The translations under genes were made by a program, and so were the position numbers. Under the pieces are notes generated by a model, which searched no databases, was not told the DNA's origin, and was given only the letters and a program-made list of their open reading frames with translations. Below are positions 24,949-34,324 of a DNA stretch of 64,000 bases, in pieces. Origin of the DNA: CALFCE01 sp964411665 (lineage in GTDB: Bacteria > Pseudomonadota > Gammaproteobacteria > Granulosicoccales > Granulosicoccaceae); contig CAYPMR010000001.1 in NCBI GenBank assembly GCA_964411665.1, positions 94,655 through 158,654 of the forward strand, given 5' to 3'. Position 1 is the stretch's first letter. The number at the start of each line of letters is the position of its first letter.

Positions 24949-27303
24949 TTACTCGGTCGGTTCTGAAAAGAAGATAAAGCCAATTCTGACGCCGTTTTTA
25001 GTATTTTCAGCAAAGGGCCAGCCCCGATGGCATTCGGCGACCAGTCGCACGATATACAGACCCAGCCCCAAATGTGGCGCATCCATTTTATCGGCAGAAC
25101 CGTTATTGCGCTCGTGCTGACGCTGGCTGATCATCGGTTCAAACAAGGTATCCAGCACATCTTCATGTAGAGAACTACCGTCATTCTCAACACTGAGACG
25201 AAATCCTTTGCCGAATTTTTCAAGCACAATGTTGATGTCACTGGATGCCGGGCTAAAGTCACTGGCATTGGTAATCAGTTTATCCAGCGCCTGTTGCAAC
25301 AATTCCGGCACAACTCGAAGCAAACCCAACTCGGGTTCACAATGAACAGTTATGCGCTGACTGTTAAATAGATCCTGATAAACACCCTGCAATGATGTCA
25401 TCCATAGCTGCAAATCATGTTCGCGAAACTGGGCGCTGGCAATACTTTGTTCCAATCGAGCGGCTTCGCTCATTGAGCGTAACAAGGAACTCAATTGCGC
25501 TGATCCCGATTGCGCCCGATCAACCAGTACCCGGTTATCACTACGCAAGTCATCTGCATCGATGTTCTCAAGCGATGTTTGCACAACGCTGAGCGGTGTG
25601 CGCAATTCATGAGATAGTTTTGCAGACAAAGATTCAAGGTATTGTGTATAGCCGCGCGAACGATCAACCAAAGAGGCAAAATCACGTGACAGATCACCAA
25701 TCTCGTCCCGATAGCGTGTGCCCTTGACGTCCGCTATAAATCTGCCCTCGGTGTTAACCACTTGCCTTGTCTGATTGGACAAGCTGCGTATGCGCAATGA
25801 CAACCAACTGGCAAACAACAACAGACAAGCAGCAACCAGCATACTGAACGCTGTTACCAGACTGAAAACACGCACCATCGCACTACTTGTAAAGGCGTTG
25901 GTTCTGTCCTCATTGGTTTCAAAAAGTAGCCAGACAGAAGAATCCTCTATGTCACCTATTTGCGACAGCGTGCCGATCACATGATCCCGAGCATAAGTGA
26001 GATAGGTCAGCGGATCGCCTGTATTTTTCTGTTCATTTAACGATTGCAACTCCAACTGAAAAGGTTTGGACGGTGTATACGGGTCACTGGAGACAACGCG
26101 TTGTTTTTGAATAATCCACTCAAAAAAACGAAATAGGAGCGCATTGAAAAAATTCGATTGCAGTGGATCTATCAAACCGTTTGCCACATCGGTTTCGTAC
26201 AAGCGATTGACATCAGCACGCAATCTGCCATCACTGTCAAACAACCGGACTCTGGAACCTGCAGGTACCACGTCATACACGGTTTTTTCGAGTTTACGCA
26301 ACGGATAGCCGATGTAGTTTCCGGAATTTAATGGCATTCCCGGATCGGACGAGCCCGCCCATCTATAAGCGCTACTCCCCACACCATATTCGCCACCTGG
26401 ATCCAGGGTAGCATCTGCTTGGTCTCGATCAATCACGGCAATAGAGAAATGACCATTGTTCTCTGGACGTGGTAGCCGCAGTTCCATTTGATAGCCATTG
26501 TTGACAACCGCCATTGCCCCACGCGCCGAATTATCCACAAGCACCGGTTGCAGGCCTTCGAATCGCCGACCATATCTGGTTGACAACAGATTTCCGGCAG
26601 CAACCGGACTGAAGAAACGACGTTCAACAACTGTGGAATCATTAGAGCCACTCGCATGTGGTTGCCAGCGCACATCGATATGATCACCTGTCGCCACCAA
26701 TCCTCTGGACGGATCATGGAAAACAATATTGTCGTCTGCGACTTCGATAAAAAGGAAAATATGGTTTTCAGATGCAGCAATACGTAACTTCACCCCAGCC
26801 TTGGAAGAGTTGCTTTGTGCAACAACCCCCGTCTCACTTGTTGATTCCTGTGTAAGCGTATCTTCGGAGACTAATGAGGATGAAATATTTTCAGGCAAAG
26901 TCTTTGAATGTGATAACTCTGCGGGCGGACCGTGAAAATCATCAGGCGATCGTTTAGTACCAGCTGCAAACACGAATTCACGCGCGCTTTGATGCAACCC
27001 CACCCAGTCGTCCGCATAACCATCAAGAAATATTCGATGATCGAATCGCTCGGCATAAAGAACCGAGAGTTGTTTGACCTCGCTGTCAGAACTTAAATTC
27101 TCCTGGCTAGCTGTAAAGCGATTAATACCCGTTAGCTGACCCGAAACAGTTAACAGTGCAGTAGCCGACTGCACCCGCTGTAATTGATCATGTACCCGAC
27201 TCTGACGAAGTGCAGCATCAAGTTGATGCACTGCGCGGTATGCAAGCACCGGCAATGCCAGGGTCAAGGTGCTGGCAAGCAACAGTTGTGTGCGCAGTTT
27301 CAT
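24949..27303 (-). CDS. Sensor histidine kinase of the dedicated proteobacterial sortase system
   Basis: A 784-residue membrane kinase. An N-terminal membrane segment (LLLASTLTLALPVLA) is followed by a very large extracytoplasmic sensor region (about 30-475), with a carbohydrate-binding/DOMON-like piece near 150-320 (FIEVADDNIVFHDPSRGL, IDVRWQP). Then a second membrane helix (VTAFSMLVAACLLLFASWL), HAMP, the phosphoacceptor LSHELRTPLSVVQ and an ATPase domain with GLGLYIVRLVAE. The catalytic N-box is ALDKLITNASDFS. Directly upstream of its response regulator and divergent from the sortase target gene, which matches the known marine sortase cluster. It probably senses an envelope signal and controls the sortase genes. 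Confidence 0.85.
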   Translation of the reverse strand: MKLRTQLLLASTLTLALPVLAYRAVHQLDAALRQSRVHDQLQRVQSATALLTVSGQLTGINRFTASQENLSSDSEVKQLSVLYAERFDHRIFLDGYADDWVGLHQSAREFVFAAGTKRSPDDFHGPPAELSHSKTLPENISSSLVSEDTLTQESTSETGVVAQSNSSKAGVKLRIAASENHIFLFIEVADDNIVFHDPSRGLVATGDHIDVRWQPHASGSNDSTVVERRFFSPVAAGNLLSTRYGRRFEGLQPVLVDNSARGAMAVVNNGYQMELRLPRPENNGHFSIAVIDRDQADATLDPGGEYGVGSSAYRWAGSSDPGMPLNSGNYIGYPLRKLEKTVYDVVPAGSRVRLFDSDGRLRADVNRLYETDVANGLIDPLQSNFFNALLFRFFEWIIQKQRVVSSDPYTPSKPFQLELQSLNEQKNTGDPLTYLTYARDHVIGTLSQIGDIEDSSVWLLFETNEDRTNAFTSSAMVRVFSLVTAFSMLVAACLLLFASWLSLRIRSLSNQTRQVVNTEGRFIADVKGTRYRDEIGDLSRDFASLVDRSRGYTQYLESLSAKLSHELRTPLSVVQTSLENIDADDLRSDNRVLVDRAQSGSAQLSSLLRSMSEAARLEQSIASAQFREHDLQLWMTSLQGVYQDLFNSQRITVHCEPELGLLRVVPELLQQALDKLITNASDFSPASSDINIVLEKFGKGFRLSVENDGSSLHEDVLDTLFEPMISQRQHERNNGSADKMDAPHLGLGLYIVRLVAECHRGWPFAENTKNGVRIGFIFFSEPTE

Positions 27304-27345
27304 GAAAGATCTCTATCTGCGCTGATAGTATTCAGTCGAATCACG

Positions 27346-28071
27346 TCAGGTATTCGTCGCTGTCACTGGTAACCAGCGGTAACCCATGCCGTAAACCGTT
27401 TCAATGCGGCTAAAATCTGTATCCATCTGGGTAAATTTACGGCGTATACGTTTAATATGCGCGGTAATCGTCTGGTCATCCAATACGACACGCGCCGCAT
27501 CCATCAATTGTTGACGAGTCTTGACATGACCCGGATATCTTGCCAGTGCGTGGACCAGCCAGAATTCAGTCACAGTCAGATTGACTACCTCACCCCGCCA
27601 TTGTGCATGCAGGCTATCTGCATTAAGTACCAAGTCGCCCACACTAACTGCGTTTGCTTCATTAGCCGGCGAAAGCCTGGCGGCCGTGCGTTTGAGTAAA
27701 GCCGTTACTCTGGCACTCAAGTGGGCCAGGGAAATATCTTTGCTCAGATAATCATCAGCGCCCAGACGTAAGCCTGAGATGGCATCCAGTTCGCTGTCTC
27801 TTGCCGTCAGAAAAAGAATTGGCAACACGCTGCTACGGGCACGAAAGGCCTGACAAAGACTAAACCCCGCTTCTGGATCGGCACCCAGCCCAACATCTAT
27901 CAGGATCAAATCAGGTAGGTGTTGTTCGAAATAGGCCAGAACACTGTCAGGATCGGAAAAGGCTTTGATCTTGAATCCCGCCCGGCCGAGGGCCAACTCA
28001 TAGTTGGCGCGCAAGTCCGGATCGTCTTCAACGATCGCTACTGTTTTTAGTTGGGCATTCGACTCAATCAT
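27346..28071 (-). CDS. Response regulator of the dedicated proteobacterial sortase system (OmpR type)
   Basis: A receiver domain (TVAIVEDDPDLRANY, phospho-Asp in DLILIDVGLG, Lys in DDYLSKDI) and an OmpR/PhoB winged helix (VNLTVTEFWLVHALARYPGH, KRIRRKF, ETVYGMGYRW). Start taken at ATG 28071 (MIESNAQ); the frame is open further upstream, but that part does not look like protein. Co-directional with, and 42 bp ahead of, the kinase gene. The likely targets include the sortase operon on the other side of the 28072-28315 gap. Confidence 0.9.
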   Translation of the reverse strand: MIESNAQLKTVAIVEDDPDLRANYELALGRAGFKIKAFSDPDSVLAYFEQHLPDLILIDVGLGADPEAGFSLCQAFRARSSVLPILFLTARDSELDAISGLRLGADDYLSKDISLAHLSARVTALLKRTAARLSPANEANAVSVGDLVLNADSLHAQWRGEVVNLTVTEFWLVHALARYPGHVKTRQQLMDAARVVLDDQTITAHIKRIRRKFTQMDTDFSRIETVYGMGYRWLPVTATNT

Positions 28072-28315
28072 GGCTCTATCGGGCAAACCAATTCTGCTAA
28101 GGCTCTGGCAAGTTGATCTGGCAAACGATCTGGTAATCGTACTACTTCTACTACCTGCCAGCCTCTGTGACAGGACAAATATACAGCAGCTGACGAGCAT
28201 TCACTGTCGCTTGTCATAATTCATCAGAATTGGTCACAGGATTAGCACACTTGAGCCCCTTTAATGTCGACTCCGGCTGTTTTCATGGCACTGGTCTAAT
28301 ACAACCGGAAATGTC

Positions 28316-30634
28316 ATGTCTCTTTTTCAAACCGAACACCCCTCAGATCCTGCCGCAGCAGGTAAAAACGAATCTCGTGTGCTCTCTGGCAAGGATTGGC
28401 AAGCCCTTGGTGCACGTAGCCTTTGGTTGCTATCGGCGATCCTGTGCATGTTGCTCACCTTCGTGCACCAGGCGAGCGCTAACACTGCCAGTGGTGAATC
28501 ACTTACGGCTGTACATCTCGACACCCTCTCGGAACCGTTCGACGACACACAGCTAATTCAGCGGCAGCAGTTACAAGTTGAGGAAACCGGGACCGGTACG
28601 CTCTGGCTCCATGATCACCAAAAGCTGATTCCTGCCCCCCTGCTTCACAGCGAGGCTGATATTTTGATCAGCGGCATCATGGCGAAGGTGACTTTCCATC
28701 AGCAATTCGTCAACACGAGTTCATCGATACTCGAAGGCCGCTATGTTTTTCCCTTACCGGCAAACGCCGCAGTGCACGCCCTGCGTATTCGAATCAATGA
28801 ACGCACAATCCACGGGATGATTCATGAAAAAGTGCAAGCAGAGAATATATACCAGACTGCGCGTAAGGCAGGTAAAACTGCCGGCATTATCAAACAGCAG
28901 CGACCCAACCTTTTTTCGGTGGATCTCGCAAACATAGATGCTCATGCAACGATCACCGTTGAACTCGATTACCGACAAACCATACAGGTCGAAAATAACG
29001 ACTTCGCCTTGGTATTACCCCTGACCTTCACGCCACGCTACAACAGTGCACAACATAGCTCTGACCCAGTCATCGATCTGCCAGTTACACAACTGGATAA
29101 GGTCAGCCTTGGGAAACTGGGCACACATACTTTCAATATGAATATGTTGATAGTTTCAGACTTGGAACTGGGGAAACTGGAAAGTCCGAGCCATGCGATC
29201 AGCTACCAAATGGCAACCGAGGGTTATCGAATAAGCCTAAGCGATATCGCCTATCTTGATCGTGACTTCGAGCTACGCTGGTCCTGGGATGTAACAGATC
29301 AACCTGCCGTCAGTGTCTATACCGAAACTGTTAGCGAAGACGTGTATATGTTGGGTGTGGTTAACCCGTTTTCTACAAACAACATCAATAGTGCGAAGAG
29401 TCAGGACCAGAGCGACGCTTATCTGCCACGTGAACTGGTCATGATTATGGATACCTCAGGTTCTATGGGGGGTGCACCGATACGTACAGCGAAACAGGCA
29501 GTGCAGTCAGCACTGCAAGATTTGAAAGCCGGAGACTACTTCAACATCGTCCGCTTCTCTGACTACAGCGAGCAATTGTTCCGTCAATCGCAACCCGTGA
29601 ATAGCGAAACCCTGTCAAAAGCCTATCGCTTTGTGAAGCAGTTTCGCGCAGATGGTGGAACACAAATGATACCGGCTTTGGAATTCGCACTGACCGACAG
29701 ACAAATCGATGGTCCTGCTTTGCGTCAGGTTGTTTTTATTACTGATGGTGCCGTGGGATACGAAAAGGCGGTATTTAAACGCATCGAAAACCAGCTAGGT
29801 CGCTCGCGTCTTTTCACGGTGGGTATCGGGCAAGCGCCTAATCGCTACTTTATGCAACAAGCGGCTGAGGCAGGCAGAGGTACCTATACCTATATTCGCG
29901 ATCTTGCTGATGTTGGAACAAGTATGAGCACCTTGTTCGACAAGCTAAAACGACCCGTCATGACCAATGTAAAGCTAACCTGGCTGGGTACACACCCAGA
30001 CACAGCCCAGGACCAATTACGCGACTTGCATGACGGAGAACCTCTGGTGTTCTCCGCACGACTTGATAGCGACACGCGTGGCTTTGAACTATCGGGTACT
30101 CTGGCGGGGAGTCAATGGCACAAACGAATAACTTTCTCAAGTACTGATTCAGCCGTAACCAGCGCTGAAAATATACGACCCTTTGATCAAAGCGGTGTAT
30201 CAACGATTTGGGCCAGAGAAAAAATAACTACGCTTCTGGAAAAACAACGACAACAAGAGAAACAGCCGAATCGAACTCTAATTGCCGATGAGTTTGACGA
30301 ATACGCCATGCCCGGTCGTGTAGATTTAGCTGCGAATTCAATTCGCGAACAGATTATCGATATCGCACTCGATCATCAATTGGTTACACCCTATACAGCG
30401 TTCGTTGCAGTTGATGACATCACAACACGACATGAGGGTGAGTACAGCGAAAAATTCAGTATGGCCAATAGCGTGCCAGCCGGTAGTCTGCAGTTACTGC
30501 CATTACCGCAAACGGCAACAGCAATGGAGTTTATGTCGTTAATTTCTGCTCTGTGTTTCCTGATTTCCCTGCTGGCAGGTATTTGTCTGTTCAGGTTGGA
30601 ACGTCGCAGTATGGAAACTACTTTTTTGGCTTAA
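28316..30634 (+). CDS. Marine proteobacterial sortase target protein (VIT + vWA domains)
   Basis: A 772-residue surface protein. N-terminal signal/membrane segment (LWLLSAILCMLLTFVHQASA), a VIT domain (about 90-220: GRYVFPLPANAAVHALRIRI, then EKVQAENIYQTARKAGKTAG), and a von Willebrand A domain beginning ELVMIMDTSGSMGG with the MIDAS motif DxSxS. The C-terminus is a sorting signal: LPQTA at about residue 730, a hydrophobic helix and a basic tail RLERR. The motif is the substrate expected for the class GN sortase encoded next. Protein known from inter-alpha-inhibitor-like families; function in bacteria not established. Overlaps or adjoins the sortase gene. Confidence 0.9.
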   Translation: MSLFQTEHPSDPAAAGKNESRVLSGKDWQALGARSLWLLSAILCMLLTFVHQASANTASGESLTAVHLDTLSEPFDDTQLIQRQQLQVEETGTGTLWLHDHQKLIPAPLLHSEADILISGIMAKVTFHQQFVNTSSSILEGRYVFPLPANAAVHALRIRINERTIHGMIHEKVQAENIYQTARKAGKTAGIIKQQRPNLFSVDLANIDAHATITVELDYRQTIQVENNDFALVLPLTFTPRYNSAQHSSDPVIDLPVTQLDKVSLGKLGTHTFNMNMLIVSDLELGKLESPSHAISYQMATEGYRISLSDIAYLDRDFELRWSWDVTDQPAVSVYTETVSEDVYMLGVVNPFSTNNINSAKSQDQSDAYLPRELVMIMDTSGSMGGAPIRTAKQAVQSALQDLKAGDYFNIVRFSDYSEQLFRQSQPVNSETLSKAYRFVKQFRADGGTQMIPALEFALTDRQIDGPALRQVVFITDGAVGYEKAVFKRIENQLGRSRLFTVGIGQAPNRYFMQQAAEAGRGTYTYIRDLADVGTSMSTLFDKLKRPVMTNVKLTWLGTHPDTAQDQLRDLHDGEPLVFSARLDSDTRGFELSGTLAGSQWHKRITFSSTDSAVTSAENIRPFDQSGVSTIWAREKITTLLEKQRQQEKQPNRTLIADEFDEYAMPGRVDLAANSIREQIIDIALDHQLVTPYTAFVAVDDITTRHEGEYSEKFSMANSVPAGSLQLLPLPQTATAMEFMSLISALCFLISLLAGICLFRLERRSMETTFLA

Positions 30635-30672
30635 GCCACGCGAATTTTCTACCTTTAGTTCAGCCGGAAGCC

Positions 30673-31443
30673 ATGCACATGAAAACGAGCGGAATAAACA
30701 GCTGCACGCCAATTCTACGCCCTGGATTACTATTGCTATTGACCATCGGCATCGTAGCGGGCAGCGTATTTACCTGGCAAGCCGGGCGCATTGCAGTTAA
30801 AGCCCATCTTTCCCAGTGGTTATTACAGAACGCGTGGGAAAGAAGTCTTGCCAGCGGCATGCCTCTGCAACCCTGGTCAAAATTTGACAGCTTCCCGGTG
30901 GCGCGACTCTATACCGACAAGCAAAGCCATGAGTCTATTGTACTGGCAGGCAATTCAGGCCAGGCTTTGGCTTTTGGCCCGACGATGATATTGCCGTCAA
31001 CCGAAAAAGCCGGGTCACTCGTCAATACAGTCATCAATAGTCCAATGGCCTCGGGGAAACGAAACAACAACCAGGGTACTGGCCTGATAGCCATAGCTGG
31101 TCATCGCGATACACACTTAAGTTTTCTGGAGCATACAGACACCGGACAACAGATCGGTATTGAAACAATCAACGGCATAAAGAGGCTATATACCGTTGTC
31201 GAGAAAAAAATCGTCAATACACAGCATGAGCAATTGATGATAGATCCGGCGCAACCCGGATTGCTGCTTGTGACATGCTATCCTTTTAATGCAACAGTGC
31301 CGGGTGGCCCTTTGCGTCTGCTTGTCTATGCATCACCTCTCGAACGCGACAGGGGATACATTATCGATAGCCCTGAGCCTAAAACCGAGCATAGAATCCA
31401 GGCACACAAAACTACCGTAAAACAACCTACAGGCATGATGTAA
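30673..31443 (+). CDS. Class GN sortase
   Basis: A Gram-negative sortase of 256 residues: membrane anchor LLLLLTIGIVAGSVFTWQAG, catalytic His in AGHRDTHLSF, catalytic Cys in LVTCYPFN, and Arg in GPLRLLVYAS. It joins the C-terminal LPxTA signal of the neighbouring VIT/vWA protein to an acceptor not yet known in Gram-negative bacteria. The frame is open from 30553 within the preceding gene; I take ATG 30673 (30679 is equally possible, with GGAAG at a better distance of 8). Immediately follows the target gene. Confidence 0.9.
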   Translation: MHMKTSGINSCTPILRPGLLLLLTIGIVAGSVFTWQAGRIAVKAHLSQWLLQNAWERSLASGMPLQPWSKFDSFPVARLYTDKQSHESIVLAGNSGQALAFGPTMILPSTEKAGSLVNTVINSPMASGKRNNNQGTGLIAIAGHRDTHLSFLEHTDTGQQIGIETINGIKRLYTVVEKKIVNTQHEQLMIDPAQPGLLLVTCYPFNATVPGGPLRLLVYASPLERDRGYIIDSPEPKTEHRIQAHKTTVKQPTGMM

Positions 31444-31496
31444 GGTGTTCATGCCAGAGACCACACGCAGTCGAAACGACGAAGGATGGTGAATCC

Positions 31497-32012
31497 ATGC
31501 TACGAAAAATATTTACCTTACGCGAACTTCTCACTAGCCGTTTCTCAACACTTGTCGCAGTGATCTTTATCTGCTCTGTTGCCAGTGGGTTCACCAATAC
31601 GGCTGTTGCCTCGGACTGTGAACTAACTCCTGCCTCTGATATGTCTCCACAAACAGTGGTGAAAACAGTGATAGACGCCTTGCAAAGAAACAGCGACGAA
31701 GACGATGGCATTATGCAAGTATTCTGTTTCGCCTCACCGCAAAACAAAAAAGTTACCGGTCCAATCGAGAGGTTCGTCTCGATGATAAAAAGGGGTTACG
31801 GCGATATGCTCAATCACGTAGCAAGTGAATACGAGCCTATAAAAATTGATGACAAGGTTGCTCAACAACGTGTCTGGCTGGAAACAGCCGACGGCAACAT
31901 CGTCGGCTATCTGTTCAGACTGGGAAAACAGAGCGTGGGGGAATTCAGCGATATGTGGATGACTGATGCTGTTTACCGATTAGATCCTGCGGAACGCAAG
32001 CAAAGCATTTAG
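31497..32012 (+). CDS. Exported DUF4864-like protein
   Basis: A 171-residue protein with an N-terminal signal peptide (LVAVIFICSVASGFTNTAVA). The rest fits the DUF4864 pattern: TVVKTVIDALQRNSDED near the start, CFASPQNK, RFVSMIKRGYGDMLNH and QRVWLETADGNIVGYLFRLG. Function unknown. It lies 54 bp behind the sortase gene on the same strand and may share its transcript; whether it belongs to the system is not shown. Confidence 0.7.
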   Translation: MLRKIFTLRELLTSRFSTLVAVIFICSVASGFTNTAVASDCELTPASDMSPQTVVKTVIDALQRNSDEDDGIMQVFCFASPQNKKVTGPIERFVSMIKRGYGDMLNHVASEYEPIKIDDKVAQQRVWLETADGNIVGYLFRLGKQSVGEFSDMWMTDAVYRLDPAERKQSI

Positions 32013-32034
32013 GCATTGCGCAAACAATGCCTTT
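32012..32034 (+). terminator. Possible terminator between DUF4864 gene and folD
   Basis: GGCATTG and CAATGCC pair around CGCAAA, followed by TTT only; the stem overlaps the stop codon. Weak U-tract. Confidence 0.5.
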
Positions 32035-32050
32035 AACAGCCATGCGTTGC

Positions 32051-32938
32051 TTAGCTAACATCCGGAATATCGATACCGTTTAACCTGCAGCATTGTTGCA
32101 TCGTGTTATGCAGTAGACAGGCTATGGTCATCGGACCAACACCACCAGGCACAGGCGTTATCGCGCCAGCCACTTCACTTGCGCTACTGTATTCAACATC
32201 ACCCACCAGTTTCGTTTTACCGCCCTCGCCCTTGTTCTCCAGGCGGTTAATGCCCACGTCAATGACCGTGGCACCCGGCTTTATCCAGTCGCCCTTGACC
32301 ATTTCCGGCCTGCCGACTGCTGCCACAACGATATCAGCAGCGCGGCATACATCTTCCAGATTACGGGTTCGTGAATGCGCGATAGTAACAGTACAACTCT
32401 CTTGCAGTAGTAAAGACGCCATTGGTTTACCAACAATGTTGGAGCGACCCACAACGACAGCATTCATACCTGACAGATCACCGTGATGATCCTTGAGCAT
32501 CATTATCGATCCCAAAGGTGTACAAGGGACGATACCTTCAGCACCTGTTGATAAACGTCCAACATTAGTCAGGTGGAATCCATCGACATCTTTGTCAAAA
32601 TTAATAGTATTGAGCACAGCCTCTTCATTGATGTGTTTAGGCAGCGGCAATTGAACAAGAATGCCATGCACAGAATCGTCATTATTCAATTTATCCACCA
32701 GCGCGAGAAGATCTGCCTCTGAAGTCGATGCATCGAGCTTATGCTCGAAAGAATTCATCCCTGCCTCGTTGGTTTGCTTGCCCTTGTTGCGCACGTAAAC
32801 CTGGCTGGCTGGGTCTTCGCCGACCAAAACTACTGCAAGCCCGGGTGTGACACCCTTTTCTTTGATAATCGCCACCTGTTTGGCAATTCGTTCGCGCACT
32901 TTGGCGGCAAACGCTTTTCCGTCTATTACTGTGGTCAT
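32051..32938 (-). CDS. folD: Bifunctional methylenetetrahydrofolate dehydrogenase / methenyltetrahydrofolate cyclohydrolase
   Basis: A 295-residue FolD, interconverting methylene-, methenyl- and formyl-THF with NADP. Signatures: YVRNKGKQTNEAGM with the catalytic Tyr and Lys, GILVQLPLPKHI, DVDGFHLTNVGRL, VVVGRSNIVGKPMASLL (NADP site) and TPVPGGVGPMTIACLL. The frame runs upstream to 33037, but FolD proteins begin like MTTVIDGKAFAAKVRE, so I start at ATG 32938. Product length then agrees with the family. Confidence 0.95.
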   Translation of the reverse strand: MTTVIDGKAFAAKVRERIAKQVAIIKEKGVTPGLAVVLVGEDPASQVYVRNKGKQTNEAGMNSFEHKLDASTSEADLLALVDKLNNDDSVHGILVQLPLPKHINEEAVLNTINFDKDVDGFHLTNVGRLSTGAEGIVPCTPLGSIMMLKDHHGDLSGMNAVVVGRSNIVGKPMASLLLQESCTVTIAHSRTRNLEDVCRAADIVVAAVGRPEMVKGDWIKPGATVIDVGINRLENKGEGGKTKLVGDVEYSSASEVAGAITPVPGGVGPMTIACLLHNTMQQCCRLNGIDIPDVS

Positions 32939-33241
32939 GTGTCCGATTTTATTCGCGGTTGATAGTGCACCAATGATACTGTCTGTTGACGGGTTCTGCA
33001 GTTCAAATTGATACCTGACACTAGCAAATACCGACACGCTCTGATGCTGACGTACATACCTGTATTGGTCTATCTCCGGATATACACAATTTCAATCCTC
33101 AAGCGTATTACTATTAATTCGAATAAAATCTTAGTATTCAATAACTTCCAATTTATTGACACATTACGGTCACTCAACAAGCATGGCGCCGGGGAACAAA
33201 GAGCAGTATGTTTGTCATTCGTATCTTTAAGGATTTCCAGG

Positions 33242-34279
33242 ATGTATTTGAAAAAAATCCAAATTTCAAACAACCGCCAAAATGACCTTGCCACAACGAG
33301 GCGATCTCTTGCTGCTGCCATCACCTTCTCGTTGGCACTGCTGGCAGGCTGCAGCTCAGGCGGATCGGACAGCGCTGTTCAACAGGACGAGCCGCTAGCG
33401 CCGATTGCCGAATCAAGTCCAATGGATTCTGATGCAAATGGTTCAGACACGGATAATACAGCTGCACCAAATACAGAAGTGGGGTCGACAGAATCTGAGG
33501 AGCTGGTCACTGAGAGCTCGGAAAATAGTGAGAATCCAGCTGCCGAAGTTACGCCACAAATTAACGAAAACATTGAAATTGCAGATATTGATGATGGCGG
33601 AGTCGACAGTGAAGGCGAACCAGCAGACATAACAGACGAAGACAATTCTGAAGCCTCGCCACCTATCGAGGAATCGATAAACGCTGAGAGTACACCTGTT
33701 GGTTTGTTACTCGATGAAATCAGACAGGCAGTGGGTGATCCATTGCTATCACTAAACGCCCGACTGGCCGGTGGTGAACTTCTGGATACTGACGAGAATA
33801 ATTGTCTCGGCTCATTCGATCCTGCAATTGGACAACAGTTAACGCAAATTGATTGTGCAGCTGATGAGACCAGTCTGTCGGTCTACGCATCGGATCTGCA
33901 ATTGATCAGTGGTCAATTCAGCGATACAGCTGAATGCCAGAGTGCTATCAGCGAAGGTAATGTAAATGGCTGCAGGCTCGAAAGCGCATCGATGCTATTA
34001 CCTATTGTCTGGATACCAGTAGCTAACCCGGCGCCTTCTCAAATTGGCAGCATCACTCCATGGCAGGGAGCAGGATTCGAATACAATCTGTCAGCCGACG
34101 GTATTCTTACCTTGCAGGATATGTCTAATATCTTCCAACGTTTTCATTGCGTGATCAATATAGAGAGTGGTTCATTAATAACAACCGATGCCACTGTTGG
34201 AGACTGTCGCTCGCAAGTCGCTCGCATAACTGGTCGACTGTTTGATTTGCGCGAAGGAAATCCGCCTACGGGTTCCTAG
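33242..34279 (+). CDS. Lipoprotein with acidic low-complexity N-terminus, function unknown
   Basis: A 345-residue protein beginning at ATG 33242, preceded by AAGGA at the proper distance of 8; the open frame upstream to 33008 is not needed. A lipoprotein signal is visible: LAAAITFSLALLAGCSSGG (lipobox LAGC), so mature Cys is lipidated. Residues 40-150 are rich in Asp, Glu, Ser, Asn and Pro and are probably disordered. The C-terminal half (160-345) is a small globular part with several cysteines (DENNCLGSF, AECQSAISEGNVNGCRLES), unknown to me. Convergent with the Hsp20 gene. Confidence 0.75.
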   Translation: MYLKKIQISNNRQNDLATTRRSLAAAITFSLALLAGCSSGGSDSAVQQDEPLAPIAESSPMDSDANGSDTDNTAAPNTEVGSTESEELVTESSENSENPAAEVTPQINENIEIADIDDGGVDSEGEPADITDEDNSEASPPIEESINAESTPVGLLLDEIRQAVGDPLLSLNARLAGGELLDTDENNCLGSFDPAIGQQLTQIDCAADETSLSVYASDLQLISGQFSDTAECQSAISEGNVNGCRLESASMLLPIVWIPVANPAPSQIGSITPWQGAGFEYNLSADGILTLQDMSNIFQRFHCVINIESGSLITTDATVGDCRSQVARITGRLFDLREGNPPTGS

Positions 34280-34324
34280 CAAATCAAAACTCACTGCACG
34301 CCAGGGAATGACGCATCTGGTGTG

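Noticed and set aside
33008..33241. Extension of the lipoprotein frame by 78 codons
   Set aside because: A good ribosome binding site and lipoprotein signal at 33242 show the real start.
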